Assembly (NCBI GenBank): GCA_026874595.1
Contig: CM049316.1
Coordinates: 28,503,339-28,567,338 of the forward strand
Length of the DNA stretch: 64,000 bases
DNA from: Sipunculus nudus
Lineage: Eukaryota; Annelida; Sipuncula; Golfingiida; Sipunculidae
Direction: 5' to 3'
In this document: positions 25,715-38,579 of the stretch, one piece after another
How the letters are laid out: every line of letters begins with the position of its first letter
Numbering within the stretch: the first letter of the stretch is position 1
Position numbers and translations under genes: made by a program
The notes under the pieces: model-generated
What the model was told of the DNA's origin: nothing
The model's input: the letters and a program-made list of their open reading frames with translations, nothing else
The model's database searches: none

Positions 25715-28700
25715 ACTTGATATAAATTTACTTGAAATGGAAGGTTTTTAAATGATGAGAGTGAAATGAAGAATTTATAATAAATAAAATTGTTTACAGG
25801 AGGAAGAGTTTAGTCCATCAGCAGACCATCCATTGTGAAAGTCCCACGCCTCGCTCACGTCCAGCCTTGAAGAGACAGTCCAGTGTTGATCTGCATGATA
25901 AACCTGTCGTTACTCGCTCTGTGACGTGCTTCATGACAACCCCACGCTCCTCCTCCCGCTCACTCAGCACCTTAGAGCGACGGCAGAGCATCAGCGACAT
26001 GGAGAAGATGAACATTAATCACGCTCTCGCTCCAGAGGTGGAAGGAAGAATCTTCATACTGACCAATGAGGTGAGGGAATAAAAACTGGTGCTATAGTAA
26101 CAGAACATGGAACATAAATATTGTCAGAAATAAGTGCATTGTTTGTTACAGGGCCAAGACAATGAAAAATTAAAAAAGTGATTGAGTAGCCATGGTAACA
26201 GAACAGATAACATACGTATGGAAAGAAATGGGTGCATTGCCATGGTAATAGAGCGGAAGATACCTTAGATACCTTAGTATCAGAACATGAACAAGGATAC
26301 AGTGGATTATGGTGAGTTTCCATGGTAACAGGACCAGCTCTGTGAATATATTATCCATTCCATGAATATTTTATACATTGTAATGCTTTTAGGGGATACT
26401 CCTGAACTTACTATCAATATTTAATGTTAAGCATTACAGATTTTACTTGTACTAAGATGTGTTCTTACATGCTTGCATCTTGTTTATAAAATGTCATGAT
26501 GTGCGGCTGTATATATATTGCCATAGAAGCATGTCATTTCCTGGTTACCTGCCTTTATTCGGTATTACATGTGTTTCCTCATACATGGTTACTACATGTT
26601 AGCAGAGCTCTTTAATACCACTTGTTATTGCTTTAGTTGTGAGGTATTTATCAAATACAGTACAAGAGAGCATATCAGTAAGCCATATAGCTTAACAGTT
26701 TGAAATCTTGTTTATCACAGATGTTGAAAGATTAGATGTAGGAATACTCAAAAATACATACATCATTACCTGTACAAAAACACCTGTGGGTAGGAGGTGT
26801 ATCTCAGTACTAACTGGTTATGCAGCTTCCTTTAAGTGCAAAAGTTTGGGTACATTACCTGTGTGCTATATATACGGCATGTAGTTGGCTTCATATTTGC
26901 GAGATTTAATTTATGTCATTTTCCACTTCATAGTGTTTTTGGTGGGTTATATTTTCTAAGTTCCTACCATGCAGAAATGTATTGATACATGGATGAATCA
27001 TTTTGTTGAGAATGAGAAAGTTTTCCTTAATTCTAATATGGGGATAATTTCCTGCTAATATAGGCCTAAATTATCAGAAAATACTTAAAATATCAATTTG
27101 TGATTTGAAGGTTACATATGCATCTCATTTTATTTATTATAACCACCTAACAATGGATAATGTATATATTAGATCTACAAATTATTTTCATGGAATGTTT
27201 ATTCATGAAAGTTTAATTTTTTGCGATAATTTCAAAAATTTGAAACCTTCGCAAACACAAAGCCAACCACAGCATATATGTAGAACTGAGGCTTGTAACA
27301 TCTTATCAGTAATTTTATAGCTTAGACAATAGCTTCGGCCATAATATTGGGGACCCCTGTATATATGTATATTTATATATATATATATATATTCACACAT
27401 ATTATATACATGATGGCAGCTTTGACAGACTGCTTTGCTGGCAGCTTTAATTGTTTTTAATTGTACAGTGACTCATACAAGTTATCACAGTGTTACCAAA
27501 GAGAGATTACTAAATTAATACACTATGCACTGTATGCACTAGTTGTAATAATGTCAAAGAGAGATTGATACATTCATACACTATGCATCATATGCAGTGG
27601 TGGTATAATGTTATACATAATATTTCTTGAAAACAGGTTGATTTCAACAATTATTTATATGCATAATAACCTTATTTGTATCATATAAGTTATTATTGGT
27701 TATTTCTGAGCAAGATACGCATGTAAATATTGTTGACGGATATCGTATATAGCATGCCCGGTGAGATTTTTTGTACAGTATTATGGTCAGTGTGTGTGAC
27801 GTTTTGTTCAAGATGTAACTTTGTTTTCAGCTCAGGAATAATGGTCAGGCTATGTGGCCATTCTCTGTGACACCATGGGGTCTTAACTGATTTGAATAAT
27901 GAGCCAGATCATTATCATAATGACTTGCCCTAAATGCCAAGGTAGGGAGAGAGTTAAGGTCTATGCATGGTGCTTGGCTTTCATCAGTCACCACCGGTGG
28001 CTCTTTACCTGCCAGCCTGAGTTGTGTTCATTTTTCCTTTGCTTTTTGCAGCAACACCTGCAAGTATCCCTTCTTTATAAAGGAAGATACAAGTTTTGTT
28101 TGGAATCTTGGAGATATAGTGTCATATGTGAGATATGTTAGAATCAAATTGCTTTGCCTTATCTCTAATATAAAAAGTATACTTAATTTGCTGAAACTAT
28201 CTGTGTTACACACACAGTAGACAGAATATAACAATAGGTAGGTTCAGTTCTGTGATTGTGTAGTTTATTTGGTGTATACTGATTTGTAGTAATGATCAAA
28301 TAGAACATAGGAAATAGTTAATTAAAATATTTCTTTTAGATGGCTTAGCTTAGTAAAATTTGGTTGCTGCAACAGAAAGGATGGAAGGGAAAGATACAGG
28401 GTCAAGATCAGAAAATAATGCATGTGTCGAGTTTTGTTTTCTGGCACTGCCTGCTGGACTCATGAATGATCATAATGGTATTTATGCTTGTTGTGGTGTT
28501 GGTGAAAAAATTCTTGGATGCAGGTATGGATATTAAGGTATATTCTTTTGTACTTTTGTTTTATATATATGTGATTTGTGGTTGTGGGTAAAAACAAATG
28601 AAAAATTAAAATTTTGTTTGTGATGGACAGACGTGGATCTATTTTTAGACTCGTGAGGAGGAGGAGGAGAAACTGAAGCAGCATCTGAACTGTAAGAATC

Positions 28701-28747
28701 TCCTAGCAACCAGCATCACAGAGCTGGATGAGGCAGCAGCTGAGTAA
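14969..28747 (+). CDS. Cytosolic 5'-nucleotidase-family metallophosphoesterase, 13 coding exons
   Basis: Coding exons: 14969-15143, 16009-16095, 17218-17357, 18774-18899, 19258-19380, 19854-20019, 20801-20896, 22199-22366, 22957-23129, 23613-23693, 24371-24495, 25800-26070, 28649-28747. All junctions are AG/GT and all phases agree, giving 609 residues. The N-terminal calcineurin-like domain keeps the di-metal motifs HFNDVY (D15), SGDAF (D52), GNHDFDFG (N84, H85), LTHMRW (H186) and GGHDHD (H209, H211). The 5'-nucleotidase C-terminal domain starts near residue 290, with GNFITD (305-310) and NSGTLRSD (324-331, R329 a likely substrate contact). A Ser/Arg-rich tail and an acidic end follow. There is no signal peptide or GPI signal, so it is probably cytosolic, unlike CD73. 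Relatives are named YfkN-like or mannosylglucosyl-phosphoglycerate phosphatase-like; the true substrate is not readable from sequence. I chose the ATG at 14969 because the conserved domain begins right after it; the frame is open back to an acceptor at 14888, so an upstream coding exon is possible. Confidence 0.9.
16739..16858 (+). repeat. Degenerate ACAATACAT repeat in intron 2
   Basis: About a dozen variants of ACAATACAT follow one another. Simple-sequence origin. Confidence 0.6.
17490..17700 (+). repeat. tRNA-derived SINE in intron 3
   Basis: A box GTAGCCTAGTGGTTAAGGCG (17500) and B box AGTTCGAACC (17544) at tRNA spacing, with GTTGGACGTCTGA between. A non-tRNA body follows to about 17700. 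Not a tRNA gene: the acceptor stem does not close. Confidence 0.7.
20098..20240 (+). repeat. Possible degenerate tRNA-SINE in intron 6
   Basis: GTGTCATGGTTGAAGCATCTGAC... GGTTTACATTC looks like mutated A and B boxes. The downstream GCCTTTAGCTCTAAGACTCC is SINE-like. Weak. Confidence 0.3.
20974..21393 (+). repeat. Three tandem 140-bp repeats in intron 7
   Basis: GTATTGGTCCAGTCA recurs at 20974, 21114 and 21254, with near-identical bodies through CTAATGATTG. The near-identity suggests recent tandem duplication. Confidence 0.93.
24024..24184. mobile_element. 161-bp Tc1/mariner-superfamily (pogo-like) MITE in intron 10
   Basis: CAGTGGAACCTGTCTTATAAG at the left and ACACAGGTTTCACTG at the right, flanked by TA on both sides. 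Related ends with the same design occur near 24563-24595, 18997-19025, 30160-30321, 40075-40130 and 49834-49938. Confidence 0.7.
24740..25578 (-). pseudogene. 5'-truncated L2/CR1-like LINE in intron 11, antisense to the gene
   Basis: A 192-codon minus-strand frame (25578-25000) encodes the C-terminal end of a non-LTR RT: SLGVYFDS, TSKLDYGNALL, QRVQNCAARIL, LHWLPLCQRIKFKV and QDLIQPY-type motifs. The 3' UTR runs to an AT-rich (ATT)n-like tail near 24740-24765, as in L2/CR1 elements. The RT catalytic core is absent, so it is a dead 5'-truncated insertion. Confidence 0.88.
25678..25711. repeat. (TA)n microsatellite in intron 11
   Basis: Uninterrupted TA run about 90 bases before the exon 12 acceptor. 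Confidence 0.9.
26071..28648 (+). other. Nucleotidase intron 12
   Basis: Both flanking exons end or begin at codon boundaries, so no exon is missing by phase. It holds only AT-rich sequence and a short TA-rich run near 27360-27395. Confidence 0.6.
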
Positions 28748-31700
28748 CCATAGCGAACACATGAGGTAGCTGAAATATAGGTATACAGTGATGTGTACAC
28801 GAGATAAAAACAGAAAGGAGTTTGGATAAAATTAGCAAGGTAACCAGTGGCAGATGTATACATGGCAGGAACTTTGTGCAACACTGGGATAGCAAAGGCC
28901 ATGAACTCACACAGTCATTTCTTGACTCTCTGTGTAAATGTCACATATTTTCGTTGTATATTTAAAGTCTATTTTAATAATTTACAAATGCACATCATAT
29001 CAAACAGATAAATAACAATAACTGTTATATAAAAGGTAAGGTGTTTTAAAAGGCTCTAAACTCCGTAGACAGTTGGTAAGACACATGTTTGATGTCATTT
29101 GAGGGTGAATGTAAAATCTGTTGTCTGTGGATTCTGCATTAACAACCTTTCAGAGTGGTGGCACTGATTTAACAATAAACCATGTTGCATTCTGCCTTTC
29201 CTATATTGATCATAATTTAGGTAAAGATAAATTCCAGATGTTGTGATGATAATTATAACATCTGATTATGAACTATTGTATTTAGATCTTTTCTTGGCTA
29301 GAGCTTATGATTATTAAACAGGATGCTCTGTACCACATGCTCTACACACATTCCCTGTTTGTTGTTAATCACTGGAACCAGTGACCCAAACCAGTGTTTA
29401 TTGCATCTGTCTAAACCAGTTTTGACTATATGATTTCAGTTGAGCATCCCTTTTATCTTTTGCAATGATTATCATCGGGGCTCCCCTGGTATGATGATTA
29501 CAGATATTAAACAGTGTCAAAATTTTGTGATGCAGGCATCCTTTAAACCATTTTATTAAAGGGACATTATCAGGAGCAATATTATTCCAATTCTTTCTCA
29601 CTATCAGTTCAATGTTTCTTTATACAAAAGTTTTTGAGCAAAACCATCCCAGCACACAGACTCAATACCTTGTATATGGCTGTTTAATAGCTTGCTATTG
29701 TTCTGCATGTTAGTAATCATTGTCCATGTGTGTCTGTTTACCATAACAAGGCCGCGTTACTGCAGGTCCTATTGTAATCTGCAACACGTGATGTTTCAGC
29801 CACATTTATTACATTTTTTGGGCCAAGTCAGGCATCTCCTGATTGACATGTGAAGTGGCCAGGCTAAACATGCACTTTGTTTATGTTAATGCCTGTGATG
29901 GCATCTTGTCCACAGTATTTAACACTCATTTACAGGAGAAAGCAAATGGTTCAGGGCAATATTTGGCAAGTACAAATTCCTTTTAAAGGGAAGAAGCTAT
30001 CTTTTGTGTCAATCTTACATGCTTTATAGGTGATGGGGCCCCCTTTAAACCATTTTATTAATTAAATTTGGAATACCTTCAAGTCTACCATGCCACTTTA
30101 TAGAACTATTGGGGATGTACAATACTAGTGAAGTGAATATGACCTTTATCTCATATAACTGTGAAACCTTTAAATGAAAACTACCAATGGTTATATTTTA
30201 GAGGTGGTCTTCTATGCGAAGTTTGCTATAATGAGCAAAACGTGAATTGGAATATTGAAAAAGTGGTCATTATTTTGAGGTGATCACTAAACCAAGGTGG
30301 TGTAAGGCGAGGTTTTACTGAATAATAAAAAGTATAACCAGAATGCCTGGGAGGCTATTAAGTGTTTGATTGTTGAATTAAGGTAAGCTTTAAGACATTG
30401 GAAATATGAGTGTAGGACAGTGTGTTCAAGAAACTGGCTGACATTTTTTCATAGGGCAGGGAACAGTGTATCAGGTGAAATAATAACATATGACATGAAA
30501 CATTTAACTGGGAAAGTTTTTTCAGCATAGTTGCTTTTATTTTTGGGTATCAGTTGTTTGACATTTAGATTTAGAACTGATGCAGCACAGTTTTCATCGA
30601 TTAGTCACAGATGTTTGCTGTAATGTGTTGTATGCTGGCATATGTCACTCCCTCTAGCTGAAATATGTTTCATGCCTTAACAATTGTGGCTAAGCTTTAT
30701 ATGGGACCAGATGGCTTGCAAGAAAAATGACATACCATAGTATCATATCATAATGCCAGCCGATATGACCAATATATTATTCCATTGTGTAATTAAATAA
30801 TTTACATCTAACAGGGTTGTACTCAGTGGTGCTACAGTCTTTAAATTAGGATTTGATCTTCCAACTGTCCAGATCTGCAATAAAGTTGTATCCATGGTAA
30901 CTTTTTCAAGTTGACTGCAATTTTGGCTTCTAGGGTATAACCAGGGTAAATTTTACAAGTTAAAATACAAAGTTTATATCTTACTGAAAGTGTTATAGTT
31001 ATATTTCTGTTGACAACATATGTTTACAGCAGGTTTGTCAAGCAGTGAGTCCTATTGTTTTGCCTTTGATTTGAATACAACCCTAGCTGATATGGTTGTT
31101 CCTGTGGTGTACCTTTAGAGTTAAGGCTCTGAGTGTCCATGCCTATACCAGCAAATTACCTGCTCTTGGTGCTGGGGCAAGTTTTTCATAGACAGAGACC
31201 CATGCTGGATACACTGGCATAGTTTCTAATAGATGGCACAATTTTTTCCAAACAATATAAATTTCCTAAGGATTAATCAGAAAATCTAGAAAATTCCCCC
31301 CCCCTTAGAACACACATGACATGGTTTCCAATAATTAAGACAATCAATTGGCATGGTCAGGATGTAGTCATAGAAAAATTGTGTGACAGTGATCTTTTGC
31401 CACTATCATTTAAAGTTTAGATTGCATGGTACAGTAGTTCTGTATCTCTAGATCAACTTACTTAAATTTACTAAAAGGGTTGAAGGTTCTCATGTTAAGG
31501 GCTTGGGTAATCAACACATTTGATTCAGCACAAATTTTTAACTATATTTTACTAGAACCAGTTAAACAGAAACAGATACAGGATCGGTTACGGGTTTAAT
31601 GATTTATATCCATGAAGATTTGTTGAACAAGTGGTGCCATTATGTTGTGTAATTCCATGTTTGTAATTTATTATAATTTTAACTTAATTTTACATTGAAT

Positions 31701-34700
31701 ATGTAGTAGATTAGGGGTCTTTTAGTTAGAGAACTAGAGTTTGTTTTAGTGGTTTGTTTATTCAGCAGGCAGTGGATACTATATTCATATCATATTCCAG
31801 GCTGAAGATCAAAATATGACCTGCAGACTTCCTTTATGATCAAATGGGTTTGATATGCAAGAGAATTTAAAATGCAAATCAAGTCAAAGAGATATTGTTA
31901 CGTGACATTCCAGAAATTTTACCAAAGGCAAAGGTGTACAGTTATTGTTCATCATATTAGTATGGTGTTGGCTGTGATTTTAAATTTTTAGTGTTAGTTG
32001 AATAGGGATATTTTGAAACAGTCAGATTGTGAAATGTAGGTTATGGGTTAGTTTTCTTGTGAAGAAACACCCCAATCCAGCTGACTGACAGTACATTTCA
32101 TTTTTGTTACCATAAAGAATACAAAAATATTATAATGAACCAGCCCACCAGATTGCAGCAGCAGCAGATGTGTCGTTTACATGGTTTCCATATATATTTA
32201 TATATATATGTATATATATTCATACATTATTAACAGTGCATATTAAAGTTTATATATATATATATGTATATATGTTATTGTTTAGACCCCCAGACAACTT
32301 TTTTTCCTGAAAAAAAAACACCAAGCTCACAAAACCAATTGCAGTGTTTCAATTAAATGTAATTTCTGAATACAAAAATGATTTTACATATTTTGGTGGG
32401 CGTGGTCCGAGATGTTGCACCTGTAAACAGATGTACGGGCTTCTGCATTGTACCTGTGGATGCTGTTGTTATCTGGACTCCTGGCATATAGGTATCTACC
32501 TGCCTCTCCCACCCCCTGGCTGTGCTGGTGGCTGGATTGACTCCCTGCTTGGCTTGGTGGCATATTCCTCTTAAACTTCAATAAAATTTTTACACCTAGA
32601 GAGTGCCAAAGGTCCCAGACCCTTCCCACTGGACTGCTCAGAGGGCTTACTACATCTCCAGTCAGTCAGCTAATAATTTTCAAAGCAGTTGCTATGGCAG
32701 ATGCTGTTCAGTTCATTCCTGACCAGTGATGTTTAAATTTGAGACTGTTTTTAATGTAGGATGACGCTCTCCATGAGGTGATCAACTTAAAGATACAAGT
32801 ACATCTGATAATACTAATACCATATTAAACTTCATATTTTGTTGTATTGTTAGAACCCAACTAACAGCTTTTTGAAGGACATTTTTCAAGGACTTTGATG
32901 CTAAAATTGGAGAGAACTATATATACATTATATTTATCAGCAAAAGAAACACACACATACCACAGAATATGAGTTTTCCACTTTAGCATAGCAGAAAATT
33001 TTAATCCATTTTGAGTGTATGGTAATCAGCTGAACATTTGTTTGTTTGTATTTTGTTTTAGAATCTAGTTTGAATGTTTATACATTGCTGTACCATTCCA
33101 GTCACATGTTTGAACATTTAAGTTAAGGCCTCGGAACTGTCCAAAAGCTTGTGTAAGCACTGTTTCAGGTTTTCCATAATATTTGAAAAACTACTTGTCT
33201 TGGGCCCCTTGACATGTAAATATTTAAAAAAACCGAGAATGTACCCTTGATGAGTGGTATTGTTATAAAGAAAGTTTAAGTTTGAATAAACTTGTTGATT
33301 GTATTTTGATTAAAAAATGGTCTAATGAATTTCGGATTATATTAAAAATCATTTAGTCCAGCATACCTGTAATTACTACAGCATTTCTCTTGGCATCATA
33401 TAAATATATAGATAAAAACCCACAAATTTCTGTTATAAAAGGGGTTAAATCTCAAAATTTTTATCATTTCAATGATTTTATAAGAATTTTAAGTTCTAAA
33501 TGTATAAAAATTTGTTAATTTTTTTTAAAATTTTCACCCGTAAAAGGCCTCCCATTAAAAATAGGCAAAAAAAAAAAATAATAAATAAAAAAATAAATAC
33601 ATTTTAGAATAGGTGTTTACAACTCCATCAAGTATAGAAAAATATCCATCTATATAAACTAGTTTAATTATATTCAAATTAATAAAAAATCAATCAGTTT
33701 TTTAAAATCCCAAAATTTTATACACTGCATTGTAGGATGTTTAGCATATAGAGCACCCAGAAGAAATACATGTCAAGTGGTCCCAGAGCAGAAGTTTATT
33801 AAATATTTAGGAAACCTGAAAAAAATGTGTAATTAGATTCAAGGGACAGTTCTGAGATCTTTAGAGGTCATATCACCACATACCTATTGATATTATATCT
33901 TTTATATTTGGCCAGAGTTGTTTGTATTATTTTTCAGAGTACACATGCATATATTTTTATGTGATGTAAAAAACTCTAAATTATGCACTCCTGTTTACTG
34001 TTAATTAAGGGTTTATTCCTAGCCTTTAATACCTACAGCAGCTCATTTACTAAAATTTTATGGTATTTATTGAAGTGCACAGAGGGATATATTAAAAAAA
34101 AAAAACACTTGACAATTGAGTGACTGTAACGTATAGCAGCCCTTTCACACGGCAAACAGAAATGGTCAGAAAATGTTTTAAGCATTCACCCAGAGATACA
34201 GTGTTTTCTTATTGGTTAAAACAAAATGATTTGTGTTTGTCCATGTGAATGCCCTCAAAACATTTGACACACAGCCAAAAAACAGGATGGCAGGTCTGAC
34301 TACTGTGTGTCTGTAGCGTTACATAGAAAATTAACACATGACTTCAATAAATCTTACATTGGTTTACCCCAGTATATCTCTGTATATATATATGTTTATT
34401 TTACATTAATATAACAACTTGAGGGTATCTCCTCTTTTGCATTGTGACACTGGCTATAAAAGACATCATAACTGGACTTGTTGCATATTCTTTGTTCAGG
34501 AAATACATTTAGTTTCTGTGCACAGTTTTACTTTCTTTAATAAAGAAATATACTTTTTCATGATTAAGAATCATTTTAAATACCACCGAAAATACATGAT
34601 CATACAAAACCCATTGTTTATTGAAATTAACATATTTTTTTTGTTAGATCACTAGTGAAGTACGTCTATTTATACATGTACTTTTCTCTCTACTGATATT

Positions 34701-35495
34701 TTTTACTTCGTGTTATCATACTTAATGTTTTACTGCTTAACCTGTTCCATGAACCAATTTCACAATACCAAGTATTTTAAATGTATCTTTAATACACTGT
34801 GTTGGTTAATCCACAGTGTTCTTTTGCAGTGTCAGGCTGCCTTTGCAGTTTGTTTTAGCCAAGACCTATATTGTATGTTAATCACATATATCATATATCT
34901 CAGATATTGATTTTTTTATATCATCAGCTTTTAAAAAAAATTTCCATCATTTCAATGCTACGATGACATATGAAATGAAAAGTATATGTACATCCTGAAA
35001 CATATTATGAAATTTAACTTGGACATTGAATTTACTGGAAGATATATGGACAAACTCATGAATATGTGTGTTAGATAAAACTCATAAATATATATTAATG
35101 CAAAAACAAGATCATAAATATGTATGAAAAACAATGATGTTAAGGCATTATGTGGGAATTTCATTTGGCCAGATCTGTTGAGTACACTTGCTCACCCTTG
35201 TGAGCAAACCGGGTAACTTATCAGGTTGTGTTTCTAAAATTGACTCATGCTGATATGATATGCTCAATGACAGTTCCTTAGACAATGTACCTATATGCAC
35301 AAGGCCATAAGAACATTACTGGATTTTGCAATAATGTGGATATTTGTATTACGTGGACATATAGCAACATCTCAAAAGTGACATATTGTCACAACATTTG
35401 ATACAAAGTTTCATTTTGTTTTTGTGCTTTCCAGCATTTTGATATTTTCTTAATTATATAAATGATTATCTTTCATCTATGTAAAAGGAGAAGGA
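28748..35495. other. 3' UTR and intergenic stretch
   Basis: Largely single-copy-looking AT-rich sequence with scattered AATAAA hexamers, a TA-rich patch (32191-32275) and a pogo-like MITE remnant (30160-30321). No coding region supported. Confidence 0.5.
29174..29179 (+). terminator. Candidate polyadenylation signal of the nucleotidase gene
   Basis: An AATAAA hexamer lies about 430 bases after the stop codon at 28747. Other AATAAA hexamers occur further on (near 32579, for example), so the real 3' end is uncertain. Confidence 0.3.
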
Positions 35496-35500
35496 ATGTA

Positions 35501-36020
35501 TAAAGTGGTATGTACTGTAAAAACCTGTGTATGTTTCGGCCTTTGTAAAGCTCAGATCTTGCGGTCTTTTCTGCTGTGAACTAAGAAAGTATAATATGTA
35601 CTGTAATAATCTGTGTATAAGACGGTCTTTGTATAGCTTAGTATACAGCGTGACAGTTATAGCAGATCTTGGTCTTAACATTACCAATACTCTGGTCGTT
35701 GACTCTAATGTGTGTCAGAGGGCCGAAGTGGCGCTAGAACCTGAGAGAGAAAGTTATAATAGGCCCCCTTCAGAGCAATTAACTCAAAGAGGTTAGGTGT
35801 TTTGGGAATGGGTGTACGCGTTTTCAGCTTGTTGAAGAAATGTATAAAGTGGTATGTACTGTAAAAAACCTGTGTGTGTGACGGCCTTTGTAAAGCTCAG
35901 ATCTTGCGGCCTTTTCTGCTTTGAACTAAGAAAGTATAATATGTACTGTAAAAATCTGTGTATAAGACGGCCTTTGTATAGCTCAGCATACAGCGTGACA
36001 GATATAGCAGATCTCGTCTA
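35501..36020 (+). repeat. Direct duplication (unit 344 bp) of an unknown repeat
   Basis: TAAAGTGGTATGTACTGTAAA recurs at 35501 and 35845, each followed by GTAAAGCTCAGATCTTGCGG and TACAGCGTGACAG. The spacer 35668-35825 (CAGAGGGCCGAAGTGGCGCT) recurs at 40430-40585. Confidence 0.8.
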
Positions 36021-36470
36021 CTGAAATCTTGGTATATTCTCTTTAATAGTTCGGCTTGAAGCACGACAGTGTCTGCACTATTTTTTATAGATGGCTTTGT
36101 TATGTTTAATCTTCTCCTTAAGCAGGCAAAGTCATCGTGTCACTTTTGTGAAACATTTATTTTGTAAATGAAGGACACTAAGTGTCACTTTTATTTTTAA
36201 TTTACATTGAGATTTTCTCTCTCTAATGGAGCACTTGCTGTCTTGTCATTCTCACTGTATAAGAATGTTGAATATATTTGGATAAATTTGGTACACGCTA
36301 CAATAAGCCCCAGTACATGTTATTGATATTAAGCTTTGCTATAAATTAAGAAGAGCTGAGGCTTATAAGGCCATGCACATTGTCCTTCATGTTACAATGT
36401 ACTTTTTACATATCTATTTTATCTCATTAAATCTTTTACAAAGGTAAACAGTGTTATGTCTGTTTAATTT

Positions 36471-38103
36471 TTTAGCTCAGCTGACTATAAGTCATCTGAG
36501 CTATAGTCGTGGTCCTTTGTCTGTAGTCTGTCCATCTGTCCGTCCGTAGATGTGGCACATTTTGAGAAAACTGGGTCTTTGCAACTTTGTTCCTTTGAGA
36601 AATTAAGGAAAAACCTCAATTTTTTTTATTAAAAACCTATTTTCACACTTCAGGACTGCCTAATATCAGAACCACTCATCTGGTTTTCTTCATATTTACC
36701 ATAAATATTCCTCTATATAGTTCCTATGTATATGCCTGAAATTATGTCAGTATTATTTAATTTAAAAAAAGTTATGGGCCCAAACATAATGGACTTTGTA
36801 AAAAATCAGGAAAAATATTTACTCACTTAACATGAAAAATTTTGAAACTAGAGTCTATTTTCCCAAGTATATAACTATGTTTAATTAAGATTCAATTGTT
36901 TTTAACAAAATTAGATCTGAATTTTGTAAATTTTTTAAGTTATTAGCATAAAAATAAAATCAGTACCTTAAATTTTGCCCAACTTTGACCATGGCACGTT
37001 TTTTTCCTGTAAGTACTGTGGATTTAATTTTCACAGCATGTAAACATAAATATTTAATTTGTTTAAAACTGAAATTTGAAAATAAAAGCTTGAAAATTAA
37101 TCTAGTTATTGATTTTTTTTCTTGAGGCTCTATTGTAGTCATTTGCTCAGATTACAGATGCAGGGTCCCACTCCAGGTCACTGGAAGTCAGCCACTCCAT
37201 GGTTTTTGATTTGTTACAGTCACTGGGGGAGATCCCCTGCTGTGACAGGTGTACAGTTTTTCTCATATCACCACCCCAATCATCACTCCCCCCCCCCACC
37301 CCCCCCCCCCCCACACACACACCAAGTGTTATGCAGTAATTGTTGTTTTCACTGTATCTCCTTAATTGTAATGCTGTTTCCACTCCGATATGCAAAAACT
37401 TTCCTTGAAAAAATAATTCAAGGTGTAGATGATGCAATTGCAGATTTGAAAGATATATTTTTGTGGTAAAAAATAAATAAACGTTTGTTTGCATGATGTG
37501 GTGTTATCTGACAAGATTGAGATTTATGATGATGCAATTGAGAATTACGAATCAACTTCTATATTCAGATATATATGTTATATTGGAAATGTATAGAAAT
37601 ATAAACTTAAATTTAAAAAAAATTGATGTGATAAAAAAATGAGGATTTAATACAAACATTTGTTCATTATTTTCCTGCCTCAGCAGAATTGAGATCAGGC
37701 TTTGTTTGCCCTGTTTTATGTTGTTAATTAGTTATATTTCAACTGAATACATTTAATAAAAAAATACATATATATTTAATAATATATATTATAAAAAAAA
37801 ATAGATTCAATTGAACAAATGTGTAAACTACTGAAATGTCAACAGTTAATCAAAAAGCCAACTAATGATCATGGTAATAGTACAGATCATTTGTTCACAA
37901 ACTGCTCACATGCTTCAGTTTCAACATTAGGAAACACATGTTCAGGTCACAAAATATTATTTGCAACAATTTCTTGCTCATCAATACAAACCAATCATAT
38001 AAACCAACTATGGCCTTTATTACCTCTTCCTCTTACACTTTATCTCCATTTGATATTATTTTAGATTTTCAGCTGAGCACAGTGACCCATAGGTCCCTTG
38101 TTT
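36471..38103 (+). mobile_element. HINE-like dispersed repeat, probable near-complete copy
   Basis: Starts TTTAGCTCAGCTG with a hairpin (AGCTCAG...CTGAGCT). It ends CAGCTGAGCACAGTGACCCATAGGTCCCTTG. The subterminal GCTCAGCTG and CAGCTGAGC are exact reverse complements, and the right end has a GACCCAT/GGTC hairpin. The first 650 bases match 4686-5440. A poly-C tract at 37289-37312 and an unrelated 0.9 kb lie inside, so it may be composite. Confidence 0.5.
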
Positions 38104-38453
38104 TAAAAATCATACGATTCTCTTATTATTTTTAATAAAAATTATATCTGGGACAATATTTGTAATTTTTTAAAATAAATAGTTAAACTCTTATATTATA
38201 TTTTCTGCTTATAAGTTATATGGCCAAGTCAAAATCTGTGACAATAGTACTCCATTTGTTGATAAAATAAATGAAATCAATTCTCTTCACTGTCTCCAAA
38301 GGTACTATCAAAATCATACATAAGCTAAACAACAACAACTCGTAATACAGCTTATACTTATTACCACACAAAACCAGCATGTGCCTCATTTCTAAATCAT
38401 ATTTTTTTATCATATATAACAGCTGAGCGCCGTGACCCATAGGTCCCTTGTTT
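38104..38453 (+). repeat. 345-bp direct repeat ending in the HINE-like 3' terminus (copy 2)
   Basis: Matches 11297-11641. It begins immediately after the right terminus at 38103, so two family 3' ends sit in tandem here. Confidence 0.8.
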
Positions 38454-38579
38454 CACTTCTAGACTTAATCAGCTTGATTAATTTGTCTTTGGCGTATCTG
38501 TTTGTACAAAAAGCAATACCATTCTTTTATGGACACATTCCAGTTGTGTTGACATTTTTTACCTCAGCAGACTAACATG

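Noticed and set aside
37122-37494. 115-codon frames on both strands with Pro/His or Gly runs
   Set aside because: Caused by the poly-C and CA runs at 37289-37322.
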